Below are positions 7,164 through 15,477 of a stretch of 22,600 nucleotides of DNA, piece after piece. Origin of the DNA: Paludibacteraceae bacterium (GTDB taxonomy: Bacteria; Bacteroidota; Bacteroidia; Bacteroidales; Paludibacteraceae). Positions within the stretch are counted from its first letter, which is position 1. Every line of letters begins with the position of its first letter. The notes beneath the pieces were generated by a model. That model did not search any database and was not told the DNA's origin. It was given only the letters and a program-made list of their open reading frames with translations. Position numbers and translations under genes: made by a program. The DNA is taken from NCBI GenBank assembly GCA_018055865.1, contig JAGPGR010000002.1:1-22600 (forward strand). Direction: 5' to 3'.

Positions 7164-9419
7164 ATGAAGACCTATAAATCTTTTTTAGTTGTATTTTCCA
7201 TTTTATGCTTAAATGTTAATAGCCAGAATTACATCTCTAATATCTATGATGCCATGGCTAAAATTAACCCTAATAGTAGTTCGTATACCTTTTCTTCCAA
7301 CAGCATTTTTAATGATAGTGGAGACGGACACATTCAGGGGATTGCATACTACAATGGCTTCTATTATATTGTAAGGAATTGCTCTGAAGACAAAAAAGAT
7401 AAACAAATTTTGATTGTTGACGAAAATAATTCATTAACACTTAAAGAATGTCTATTAGATTCAGAGGACTTGCATCCAGGGGGTATACAAATATATAATA
7501 ATATTTTAGTTGTAATATTTGAAAACAAGTTGAATTTTTATCAATTATTACCAAATTATCCTAGTGGGTGTCCTAAGCTAATAAAATCTATATCTGGTAT
7601 TTCAGGTATATGTGTTGGAATGACTGATTATCTAGGGTCGTATTTAGTTGCAATTTATGAAGGAAGTAGAAATACAATTAGATTCATTTTATTAGATAGC
7701 ACTTTTGAAATCCAAGCAGAACAAATATGGAGTGCAGATAATCAAATAAAGACTAATTGGTATCCGAGTAATTTACAAAGTTGGCAAGATAAAGTTGGTA
7801 AAACAAAATATGAAAATATGGGGCTGCTTAAGGAACAAGAAAATATTTACTCACAACCAAATTATTATTTATTTATGTATCATAATGATCCGGAAGCAAT
7901 AGATCTTTTCTGTTTGAACGGACTTTCACAAGGATTAAATGAAAAAATAGATATTCAGATGGTTTATCGTCTAAATGTGATAAAAAATGAAAGCATTTAT
8001 GATGATGTTTTTGAGAATCATGGTTTTAGAATGGGGGGAGGTTTTGAAATTATCGACCAAAATCATCTGCGTTTTTTTTCAACAAAAACAAATATTGAAG
8101 ACAATAACACTCTTTATACATATAATTTAGATATAACTAATCCATGGAAATTAACTTATGAATGTGGAAAAAATGGGATAATACCAACTATCGCTATGGA
8201 TGATAATGGTAATTGTGTCGAAATGCATTTAGATGAATCCAGCTATATATATTATAGATTTGGTAAAATAGATTATAAGACTAATAAGATTAACTGGGGA
8301 AATGTATATAATACTTATGTAAAAGCAAATTTTGTTTCTGTAGATATAAATAATAATGGATATTGTGTATCAACTTATAGGAAGGAGAATGAGTTATTTT
8401 GTAAAGTAGGAAAAATTAATCCTGATTTAAAAACAATTTCTTGGGGAAGTGGTATTAAATATAATACGGGAGGGAATATGTCTGTTGCCATTAATAACAA
8501 TAACAAAATTGTAGAAGATCATCAAGGATATCACGGGGGAACAAATAAATATAACCATTATTATTTAGTAGGTTCTATTAATACATACTCAAATACTGTT
8601 TCTTGGATAAACGGCATGAAGTATGACACAGGTGGTAGTCTGTCTATATCATTAGATGATAATGGAAATTGTATGGAAACGCATTTAGGAAATCCGTCTA
8701 TTCTTTCTAATAGAGCAAACCGATATTATTTAATAGGTAAAGTCAACTTTTCTACAGGAATTATTTCATGGAATGATGGTTCAACTCTGTATGACACTGG
8801 TGGAAATGGAGATATTGCTATATCTAGCAACGGAACTTGTTTAGAAGTTCATAGAGGTAGTCCATATATTTCTTCACATATAAATAATCATTATTATAAA
8901 TTAGGCAAAATCAATTATAATACTAAAAGTATTAATTGGACTCAAGGTGCGTTATTCAACTATGGAGAAATGCTATCATGTACACTTGATGAGAATGATA
9001 ATGCAATTTGTATCTTTACAGGTATAAATAGTAATTCATTACAATATAGAATATTAAAGGACGTTTTTTCTGATGAAAGTACTATTAAATACTTGCCTAC
9101 AAACTTGGATGCATCAAAATATTCTATTGGAACTAAATCTGAACAAGAAACAAGCCACAACAAATTTTATCTGACTCCTAATCCAGCAAGTACATATACA
9201 TTTGCTAAATGGATAAGTAAAAGTAAGGGGGAAATTATATTTGAGATTTACGACTTGTCAGGAAAAATTATTTTAAAACAATCTGCTCAAAATTTTGAAT
9301 CTGGAAAAGAAATCAATAATAAAATCGTATTACCCAAAAGAATAAATAAAGGTATGTATATTGTTTATGTAAAAGAGAATGGAAATATTAAAGGAGTTTC
9401 AAAACTAATTATAAACTAA
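7164..9419 (+). CDS. Secreted repeat protein with type IX secretion sorting domain
   Basis: Predicted exported protein of 751 residues, function unknown. It begins with a Sec signal peptide (MKTYKSFLVVFSILCLNVNS). Residues about 22-325 form a beta-rich domain with phrases such as HPGGIQIYNNILVV and HGFRMGGGFEIID. Six related units then start at Trp328, 378, 427, 481, 536 and 592, each about 49-56 residues. The unit pattern is W..G..Y.TGG..S.A.D.NGNC.E.H....N.YY..GKIN..T..I.W, which suggests propeller blades. Residues about 667-751 are a T9SS type A sorting domain: TPNPAS, then EIYDLSGKIIL, then INKGMYIVYV and a final Lys-rich strand. Such cargo crosses the outer membrane and is commonly linked to LPS by the PorU sortase. 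The gene is extremely AT-rich. Confidence 0.85.
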   Translation: MKTYKSFLVVFSILCLNVNSQNYISNIYDAMAKINPNSSSYTFSSNSIFNDSGDGHIQGIAYYNGFYYIVRNCSEDKKDKQILIVDENNSLTLKECLLDSEDLHPGGIQIYNNILVVIFENKLNFYQLLPNYPSGCPKLIKSISGISGICVGMTDYLGSYLVAIYEGSRNTIRFILLDSTFEIQAEQIWSADNQIKTNWYPSNLQSWQDKVGKTKYENMGLLKEQENIYSQPNYYLFMYHNDPEAIDLFCLNGLSQGLNEKIDIQMVYRLNVIKNESIYDDVFENHGFRMGGGFEIIDQNHLRFFSTKTNIEDNNTLYTYNLDITNPWKLTYECGKNGIIPTIAMDDNGNCVEMHLDESSYIYYRFGKIDYKTNKINWGNVYNTYVKANFVSVDINNNGYCVSTYRKENELFCKVGKINPDLKTISWGSGIKYNTGGNMSVAINNNNKIVEDHQGYHGGTNKYNHYYLVGSINTYSNTVSWINGMKYDTGGSLSISLDDNGNCMETHLGNPSILSNRANRYYLIGKVNFSTGIISWNDGSTLYDTGGNGDIAISSNGTCLEVHRGSPYISSHINNHYYKLGKINYNTKSINWTQGALFNYGEMLSCTLDENDNAICIFTGINSNSLQYRILKDVFSDESTIKYLPTNLDASKYSIGTKSEQETSHNKFYLTPNPASTYTFAKWISKSKGEIIFEIYDLSGKIILKQSAQNFESGKEINNKIVLPKRINKGMYIVYVKENGNIKGVSKLIIN

Positions 9420-9446
9420 TTTTTAATTTTCAAACTTTTTTAAGTA

Positions 9447-10283
9447 ATGAAAAAAATAGCCGCCATCACAATGGCACGTAACGACGCTTTTTTTCTTAAA
9501 CATTGGATTGCATACTACGGCGCGCAACTTGGTGAGGAAAATTTATATATTTACCTGGACGGAACCGATCAGCCTGTGCCGCCCACAGCGGGCGAAGCTA
9601 CGGTAATTCACTGCGAAAGAATAGAAGGAATGGTAGTTTCAGCCGAAAAAAGACGCCTTACTCATCTTTCAACCGTGGCAGCCGAATTACTCCAACGCTA
9701 TGATCTGGTGATCGGCACCGATGCGGATGAATTTCTGGTGGTTGACCCGGCATTAAACGAAACGCTGCAAACGTATCTGAGCAAAATCACTATTGCCAGT
9801 TCAGTTTCCGGCCTGGGTCTGGATGTAGGACAAAAAATGAGTACTGAAAGCACAATCAACGAAAATTCTTCATTTCTTGCCCAAAGAAACTATGCCGTGC
9901 TTTCATCACGCTACACAAAGCCGGTGGTACTGGGCGAACCCGTAACGTGGGGTTCCGGATTTCACCGTATCAAAGGTCATAATTTCAAAATTGATAAAAA
10001 TCTTTACCTCTTTCACTTCGGAGTATTTGATTATGAGATGGTTATGGCTCGTTTTCAGGATAAAGACCGGATGGCATCCGGCTGGGAACGTCACATGAAG
10101 AAAAGAGCCAAAACCATTACCCTGGTAACAGATAAGAAAGCGCTTGATGGAGAAAAAGTAATCCCTCTGGCACGAATGATTCAATCCCTTTTTCGTCCGG
10201 TTTATGCTTTAAACAAACCATCTATGGGGCCATTGAAATGGGTAATAAAAATACCCGACAGATTTAAGAAAACAATGATTTGA
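9447..10283 (+). CDS. Glycosyltransferase, GT2-like (Glyco_tranf_2_4 type)
   Basis: Probable GT-A fold sugar transferase of 278 residues. The N-terminus AAITMARNDAFFLKHWIAYY matches the start of the Glyco_tranf_2_4 group, in which a short NE-like or ND pair is followed by a helix ending in W-x-x-Y-(Y/H). The metal-binding motif is GTDADEF, with Asp92 and Asp94 as the likely DXD residues. A later WGSGFHRIKGHNFKI segment probably forms the acceptor side. There is no signal peptide or membrane helix. Base composition returns to that of the surrounding chromosome, so the AT-rich block ends between this gene and the previous one. Only 27 bases separate it from the T9SS cargo gene. Donor and acceptor sugars cannot be told. 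Confidence 0.8.
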   Translation: MKKIAAITMARNDAFFLKHWIAYYGAQLGEENLYIYLDGTDQPVPPTAGEATVIHCERIEGMVVSAEKRRLTHLSTVAAELLQRYDLVIGTDADEFLVVDPALNETLQTYLSKITIASSVSGLGLDVGQKMSTESTINENSSFLAQRNYAVLSSRYTKPVVLGEPVTWGSGFHRIKGHNFKIDKNLYLFHFGVFDYEMVMARFQDKDRMASGWERHMKKRAKTITLVTDKKALDGEKVIPLARMIQSLFRPVYALNKPSMGPLKWVIKIPDRFKKTMI

Positions 10284-10323
10284 TAAAAAATTCACCTCAT
10301 TACCACAAAAAAATATACTTCAA

Positions 10324-11118
10324 ATGACAACTGAGCCCAAAGTTTCAATCATCATACCTTGCTATAACCGGGGAAAATACATTGGCGAAACGCTTGAATG
10401 CGTGCAACGTATTCATTATGATAATTTTGAGTGCATAGTTGTAGATAATAACTCTACGGATAATTCGGTAGCGGAAATTCAGAAGTTTATTCAGAATAAT
10501 GACCGGTTTCGCCTGATTCGTGATGATGGAAACAACATTTCATCAGCCAGAAATAAAGCGATAGCAGTTTCATCAGGAGAATACATACTTCCGCTCGATT
10601 CGGACGACCTCATCCATCCAGATTATGTGCGTGAGGCTGTGGAAATTCTTCAAAACAATCCTCAAATAGCAGTTGTAACCTGCGATGCCTTATTATTCGG
10701 ATCTAAAAGAGGCAAATGGAAACTTCCGGAGTATAATTTCAACGATTTCCTTATCAAGGTTTCAATACACAACACATCCATGTTCAGGAGAGCCGGGTAC
10801 GACAAAACAAACGGATATGAACCGGAACTGAGATTCTGTGAAGACTGGGAATTCTGGATTAACCTGCTGAAAAGAGGTGGTGAGGTATTCAAAATCAGGA
10901 AAAACTATTTTTTTTACAGAAAACATAAGGAATCCACACAACGGAAATACAGAAGTACCGACGAAAATAAATTTGTCACCCGTTTTATTTATGAGAAACA
11001 CAAAGAGCTTTATGCTTCTTTACTCGAGAATCCCCTGGAATTATTGCAGCAACATCAAAAATACAAAAAAGGATACAACCAGCTACGACGACTTACGTTT
11101 AGAAAACCATTGCCGTAA
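10324..11118 (+). CDS. Glycosyltransferase family 2
   Basis: Classic GT2 enzyme of 264 residues. It opens with VSIIIPCYNRGKYIGETLEC, continues with ECIVVDNNSTDNS (nucleotide-binding Asp) and NISSARNKAI, and has the metal-binding DSDD at 92-95 inside ILPLDSDDLIHPDYV. Near the C-terminus FCEDWEFWINLLKRG supplies the ED/W motif expected for the catalytic base, and YFFYRKHKESTQ follows. It is soluble. It follows the previous glycosyltransferase by 40 bases and is the last gene of the plus-strand arm. Its final 36 bases overlap tail-to-tail with the O-antigen ligase gene on the other strand. Sugar specificity is unknown. Confidence 0.9.
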   Translation: MTTEPKVSIIIPCYNRGKYIGETLECVQRIHYDNFECIVVDNNSTDNSVAEIQKFIQNNDRFRLIRDDGNNISSARNKAIAVSSGEYILPLDSDDLIHPDYVREAVEILQNNPQIAVVTCDALLFGSKRGKWKLPEYNFNDFLIKVSIHNTSMFRRAGYDKTNGYEPELRFCEDWEFWINLLKRGGEVFKIRKNYFFYRKHKESTQRKYRSTDENKFVTRFIYEKHKELYASLLENPLELLQQHQKYKKGYNQLRRLTFRKPLP

Positions 11119-12537
11119 ATCAACGTATTTTCGCTCTGCATTTGTTTCACCAATGGCTGCGAACAGAGCAAAAAAGACGATAAAACGGGTAATGCCGGGC
11201 TGAACGTAAAGAGGCTCCTCCACCAGCATGAACAGAATGTACACAAACAGCAACATCTGCAACAAATAACTGCGGGATTTAAACGAATAGAAAACCAATC
11301 CCGCCATAACCACCAGAAGAACAATCAATCCGCTGATACCAAATTGCACCATCTCACCCAGAAACTGGTTATGTACGTATGTTTTTTTATTGATTGATTT
11401 CGGGAGTTCCTTCATTATTTTTTCCTGATACTCCAGCGCCAGATGCTGTTTACCCGTTCCGGTCCCCCACCAGAAGTGATCTCCTATATAGTTTACAGCC
11501 AGTGTGTAGTCTATTTTTCGCACATTATCATTCCACAGCAAGTCAAATTTATCACTTTTAACCAGCAAAAAAATACTGCCAAAAAGTATCACGGCAAAAA
11601 ATGTGAGTTTATAATAAGAAGATTTTAATTTCATATAATAAAACAGGCTAACAGCTATCAGAAGAACTGCCGAAACAAGTCCCACTCTGCTTTCATAAGC
11701 CAGTTCGAGTATCAACAACGAAACCGAATAAGCCACCATTTCCCAAAATGACACATAAGCCAGTTTATCCTTCTTGAAATACAAATAAAAACCTGCCACA
11801 AGTCCAGACAGGAGCACCAGAGATATGTAGGTTGGATGTTCGTACATACTCCAGACCCCGATAAGTGCATACGTATTGTAAAGTCCGTCAACAGCCAGCT
11901 TGGTGGTAAGCCATGATTTCAGGGAGGCATCATACACATTTACGTTGTAAATCCAGAACACAAGTGTAATACAAATGAAGACAAACAACACCCTGAAAAC
12001 GACTCTCAGTATACGCAGATAAGTTTGTTTACCGAAATCGAAAAGACAATAGGCCAGCGGAAAAATGAGAAAAGAGTACACTTTTTCGGGAAAATGGAAT
12101 TTAGAGCCGTTGAAGCATGCGCCAATGATTTGGAGGAGTGCATAAGCAATCAGGAAAAAATAGACCTTATTGAAAGCATACACTTTCTGCTCCCTGATAA
12201 AATACAGAATCGCAAAAAAAACAAAAAAACCACTGCTGTAATATCCTATCACCGGTTTGGTAATGGAGAAAACGAGAGAAACAATAATGGATGCGATTAA
12301 TGCATTTCTGAGCGTGAAGAAATCCTTAAGCTGATTATTCGTTTTTAAGAAATCTGCCAGTCCGATAGCAAGAAAAACCAACAAAAAAACCACCTGCAGT
12401 ATTCCGGCAGCGGAAGTCAGGTATTCCTTTGAAACATAATTGCTCCCGGGGAAAAGGTAACGTATCAGAAGTATGGCTATTACCGTGATGAGCGATACGG
12501 ACAATACAAATATATTTTTTCTTAACAATAGTAACAT
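11083..12537 (-). CDS. O-antigen ligase / Wzy-like polymerase
   Basis: Polytopic inner-membrane protein, 484 residues from the ATG at 12537, with about a dozen hydrophobic segments. It has the Wzy_C/WaaL hallmarks: an ESRVGLVSA segment (Arg284) followed by a large periplasmic loop, and HNQFLGEMVQFGISG at about 389-403 opening the late membrane segments. Members either ligate undecaprenyl-linked polysaccharide to lipid A-core or polymerise repeat units; the two cannot be separated from sequence. A TTG at 12618 directly after the upstream TAA would add 27 polar residues, but the ATG preceded by an A-rich leader and followed at once by a hydrophobic helix is more likely. It is the last gene of the five-gene minus-strand operon. 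Its 3' end overlaps the converging GT2 gene by 36 bases. Confidence 0.85.
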   Translation of the reverse strand: MLLLLRKNIFVLSVSLITVIAILLIRYLFPGSNYVSKEYLTSAAGILQVVFLLVFLAIGLADFLKTNNQLKDFFTLRNALIASIIVSLVFSITKPVIGYYSSGFFVFFAILYFIREQKVYAFNKVYFFLIAYALLQIIGACFNGSKFHFPEKVYSFLIFPLAYCLFDFGKQTYLRILRVVFRVLFVFICITLVFWIYNVNVYDASLKSWLTTKLAVDGLYNTYALIGVWSMYEHPTYISLVLLSGLVAGFYLYFKKDKLAYVSFWEMVAYSVSLLILELAYESRVGLVSAVLLIAVSLFYYMKLKSSYYKLTFFAVILFGSIFLLVKSDKFDLLWNDNVRKIDYTLAVNYIGDHFWWGTGTGKQHLALEYQEKIMKELPKSINKKTYVHNQFLGEMVQFGISGLIVLLVVMAGLVFYSFKSRSYLLQMLLFVYILFMLVEEPLYVQPGITRFIVFFALFAAIGETNAERKYVDLRQWFSKRKSS

Positions 12538-12618
12538 ATTTTTTTCCAACTGGTTACGCGAATTTATTTCTGAATTTCTGCCGTGATGACTACTTTTTTT
12601 TACTCTATCGAAAAACAA

Positions 12619-13527
12619 TTAGAAACTGAACCTGATTTTTTTTGAATTAAAAACTCTTTCGAAAAGAATTTTCAACCGGATAAACCGCATCTGATTTTTC
12701 GCTTCCGGGGTATTCAGGAGGTTGACATAGTACGAGGCATAATTTATAATTTCTGCAGAGGTAAAACCGGCCCTTGCAAGTCTGCGAATAAATTTTGCGA
12801 GAATTTTCGCCTCAGTCAGGTCAATATCTGACCGGATTTGGTCCGGTTCGTCATAACTGAACAAAGGCAGCTTTTTTTCCCACTTTTTGTGGATATTCGT
12901 CAGGTTGACGTAGTATGCTGCATCTCTGTAGCCCTCCGAAAAGTGCTCTAACAATACATCATAGACCACATAATTGTTGTAACCGGCTATCACTGCCTGT
13001 GCCGAAATATCAAAATCGTACCCGTGAAATCCGGCAAATGTCTCGTCAAATTTTACTACATCAAACAAATCTTTTCGCATCGATAGAAAAACACCGTCAA
13101 GTAATACAACAGGAAGACGATTACCCGTGAAATCCAGAGGGTCCTTCACTGCGGTCGGAGCAGATTTTTTATTGTTTTGGTGTTGAATAATATGGATGCA
13201 TCGTCCGCCCACTGCCCACGAAGCGGGTATTTTTGTCATCATTTTTCCACCGGCTACGCCAATAATTCCCACTTTTTTATCCGCAAGATGATTGACAAGA
13301 TTTATCCCCCAATCTTTTGTTCTGAACAGAACATCCTCGTGCAAGAAACACAAACAAGGGAACTGACTTTGGCTGAAACCCTTGTTATAGGCCGAAAAAA
13401 TAGAGTAATCGTTGTTTGAATTATCTACGGCAATGATTTCATATTCAACGCCAATTGTTTCTTTTATATTTTCCCGGAGCGAGGCTGAAATATCCGGATG
13501 TCTGGAACAGATGATTATCGAAATCAT
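12619..13527 (-). CDS. Glycosyltransferase, GT2-like (HxD variant)
   Basis: A 302-residue GT-A type protein. MISIIICSRHPDISASL and YEIIAVDNSNNDYSIFSAYNKGF give the nucleotide-binding half. The metal-binding position reads FLHEDVLF (His63-Glu64-Asp65) rather than DXD, as in the group of GT2-like proteins with an H-(Q/E)-D motif. VVLLDGVFLSMRKDLF and FHGYDFDISAQA follow in the acceptor half. Its start ATG overlaps the upstream stop as ATGA (4 bases shared), which indicates translational coupling. Its TAA is followed at once by a possible TTG for the ligase gene. The C-terminal 70 residues are helical and basic. The sugar transferred is unknown. Confidence 0.85.
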   Translation of the reverse strand: MISIIICSRHPDISASLRENIKETIGVEYEIIAVDNSNNDYSIFSAYNKGFSQSQFPCLCFLHEDVLFRTKDWGINLVNHLADKKVGIIGVAGGKMMTKIPASWAVGGRCIHIIQHQNNKKSAPTAVKDPLDFTGNRLPVVLLDGVFLSMRKDLFDVVKFDETFAGFHGYDFDISAQAVIAGYNNYVVYDVLLEHFSEGYRDAAYYVNLTNIHKKWEKKLPLFSYDEPDQIRSDIDLTEAKILAKFIRRLARAGFTSAEIINYASYYVNLLNTPEAKNQMRFIRLKILFERVFNSKKIRFSF

Positions 13528-14354
13528 AATGCGTTTTCAGGTTGATTAAGTCCGCAGGTGCAAATATATCTGTTTTCGGATTGATTTTTCTGCATTCGCT
13601 CCAGATTTTGTGTTTTATCGTTCCAGATTTCGGTATGATACAAATGATACTGAACTGCCAGATTGCGTACCGGTTTCAGTTCATATCCGGCAGCCTGAAA
13701 TCGCCAGAATAAATCCGTATCTTCACCTACAGCAGGCAGCGTGTACTCTTCGTCAAAGCCGTTGATAGCATAAATTGCCTTTTTAGAAAAGGACATATTA
13801 CTGCCAATCAGGCGGTTGGCTTTCCGGAGTTTGGGAATAAAACGCAGCCAACCGTCGGGCGGGATGAAGATACTTTCTTCAATGAAACCTGTTTTTCCTT
13901 TTCCGAATAACAGTTTCTTTATGAATTTTTTTTGAATTTGAGCAATAGCTTCAGGCATGTTATTTTCTAAAAAAACAGATGTTTCGGGATCCAATTTCAC
14001 TCTTTTACCTGCCAGAATCACCTTCTCGCCGGCAAAGCGCAGGTGCATTTCCACAAACCGGGGATGCAACACACAATCACCATCAATGAAAATAAGCCAG
14101 TCGGACTTAGCATGGCGGATGGCATTGTTAAGCGCTTTGTTTTTTTGCCATCCGTTGTCTTCCTGAGTAAGATGCTGAAAATCATTCACAAACGGATAAT
14201 CCGCCACAAATGTTTTCATTTCTTCGCTTTGCCCATCCTCGGAAATAATTATCTCGAAATTTTTCTCGGATTGTATTTTCAGCGAATCCAATACCGGTTT
14301 CAGTAGCCGCGTATTGTCATATACGGAAATTATGACGGATGCTTTGAACTTCAT
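13524..14354 (-). CDS. Glycosyltransferase family 2 with galactosyltransferase-like C-terminus
   Basis: GT2 enzyme of 276 residues. SVIISVYDNTRLLKPVLDSL is the N-terminal strand-helix, FEIIISEDGQSEEM carries the first conserved Asp, and FIDGDCVLHP holds the metal-binding D91-x-D93. The C-terminal half has IGSNMSFSKKAIYAINGFDE followed by VGEDTDLFWRFQAAGY, a pattern of the Glyco_transf_7C (galactosyltransferase C-terminal) domain found in chondroitin-type and related polymerases. There is no membrane segment. Its ATG is only three bases past the Stealth gene stop, and its TGA overlaps the next start, so it is firmly in the operon. Confidence 0.9.
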   Translation of the reverse strand: MKFKASVIISVYDNTRLLKPVLDSLKIQSEKNFEIIISEDGQSEEMKTFVADYPFVNDFQHLTQEDNGWQKNKALNNAIRHAKSDWLIFIDGDCVLHPRFVEMHLRFAGEKVILAGKRVKLDPETSVFLENNMPEAIAQIQKKFIKKLLFGKGKTGFIEESIFIPPDGWLRFIPKLRKANRLIGSNMSFSKKAIYAINGFDEEYTLPAVGEDTDLFWRFQAAGYELKPVRNLAVQYHLYHTEIWNDKTQNLERMQKNQSENRYICTCGLNQPENAL

Positions 14355-14357
14355 TCG

Positions 14358-15365
14358 TTAGAATTTTATACTTAAAATGCCTTTCAGCCAGTTCAACAAT
14401 TGATTTCGGTCATCGGGTGTAGCCATGTCAATGGAACCGATGCAACAAAATTTCAAATCGTTTCCGGATTGAAATGTGCGCATTTTTCTTTTCAAATAAC
14501 TTTTACCGCGGTTGACCGGTTTCATGTACAACAAATGTTCAGACGACGGTTTTACGACCGCTTTATCTGAATCCAACATCAGCAAATAATATATTTCGTG
14601 GGTGTTAAACTGCTTTCCACTACGGAATTTATGTGAAATATTCGAAACAAAGTGATCCGGATTTTTTAAGAAATAATCGGCTATCACACTTTTTTTAAGC
14701 GGATGCGGCATGTGATCCAGGTGAAAATACCTCCATTTTTTTCTATATTTTCGCGCTCCCATTATCATTCCATCCTTGAATCCTACCGGTTTATGCCCGT
14801 TTTTCATCGGTTTAATCAACCACAGCAACCTGTCCGCGAAAAGATTTCGCCAGTTTCCGTAGGCCACAATTTTATCTCCATCATACCAGTCGGTTATTTG
14901 CAAAGGACGAACGAGGAAAAAATCGTCGTTGAAATAGACATAATTTTCACTCAAATCCGGAATTCTGTAAATGCAGGTTTCAACTGCCCGGCTGTTGAAA
15001 ACGGGCAAATACTCTTCATACCCTCTGAAAATAACTTTGTGATCCACTATCTCCACCGGAATTTTATTTTCGGGGAAATTATTTTGAATAAAAGCGTCTA
15101 ATCGGGGATTTTGCTCATCAGTAACAATGAATATTTTACGTACGAAAGGTGCAAACCGCAATACGGAGGCAACACAGTAGAAAATCTCTCCTTCCGAACG
15201 GTAGCGCGTAGGTCCGGCAATATCGTCGGAAGACTGAGCCTGCGGACTGAGATAAGGTTGAATCCTTTTCTTGTGCATCGGATCATTTCCGTCAACCCAG
15301 GATATTACAACATCGATTTCTGCCTCCCTACCTCCTGAAGGAGGAGTTTTGGTATGATTAGTCAT
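14358..15365 (-). CDS. Stealth family sugar-phosphate transferase (capsule/exopolysaccharide)
   Basis: Stealth proteins transfer a sugar-1-phosphate, making phosphodiester-linked polysaccharides. This 335-residue protein has Stealth CR1, IDVVISWVDGNDP, at 17-29, and CR2 from RYRSEGEIFYCVASVLRF (54-71) through KIFIVTDEQNPRLD to AVETCIYRIPDLSENYVYFNDD. A CR3-like part follows with SHKFRSGKQFNTHEIYYLLM. I do not see a clear CR4. No signal peptide, so it is cytoplasmic. The first 16 residues (with TPPSGGRE) are encoded by a palindromic, GC-rich repeat-like sequence, yet no later in-frame start precedes CR1, so the start is likely correct. It is 112 bases downstream of the GH16-like gene and tightly followed by a GT2 gene. 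Confidence 0.9.
   Translation of the reverse strand: MTNHTKTPPSGGREAEIDVVISWVDGNDPMHKKRIQPYLSPQAQSSDDIAGPTRYRSEGEIFYCVASVLRFAPFVRKIFIVTDEQNPRLDAFIQNNFPENKIPVEIVDHKVIFRGYEEYLPVFNSRAVETCIYRIPDLSENYVYFNDDFFLVRPLQITDWYDGDKIVAYGNWRNLFADRLLWLIKPMKNGHKPVGFKDGMIMGARKYRKKWRYFHLDHMPHPLKKSVIADYFLKNPDHFVSNISHKFRSGKQFNTHEIYYLLMLDSDKAVVKPSSEHLLYMKPVNRGKSYLKRKMRTFQSGNDLKFCCIGSIDMATPDDRNQLLNWLKGILSIKF
15331..15344. repeat. Small palindrome inside the 5' end of the Stealth gene
   Basis: CCTCCTGAAGGAGG is a 6-bp stem with a 2-base centre, flanked by a further CCTCCC (plus strand 15324-15329) and GAG. On the coding strand it encodes the PPSGG stretch at the protein N-terminus. It resembles dispersed palindromic repeats of Bacteroidota genomes; copy number elsewhere cannot be seen here. 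Confidence 0.5.
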
Positions 15366-15436
15366 CTATTAATAAATATCAAAAATAACAATAATTTCTT
15401 TGTTGTACTCCTTGTGGTTCCCACCTTTGAGCCTGT

Positions 15437-15463
15437 CCCGTTCCGAAAGTTATTCGTAACGGG
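15437..15463. repeat. Hairpin between the GH16-like and Stealth genes
   Basis: CCCGTT(C)CGAA and TTCG(T)AACGGG form an 11-position stem with one mismatch around a 5-base loop, starting 15 bases past the stop of the GH16-like gene on the minus strand. A further AACGGG lies just outside at 15469-15474. There is no T-run on either side, so it is not a standard terminator; it may limit 3' decay or be a dispersed repeat. Confidence 0.5.
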
Positions 15464-15477
15464 AGGGTAACGGGGCT

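Noticed and set aside
15380..15387. TAnnTTTG match (TATTTTTG on the minus strand) just upstream of the Stealth gene
   Set aside because: Transcription would start only about 8 bases before the ATG, and there is no TTTG at -33. The match is in an AT-rich stretch and is probably chance.
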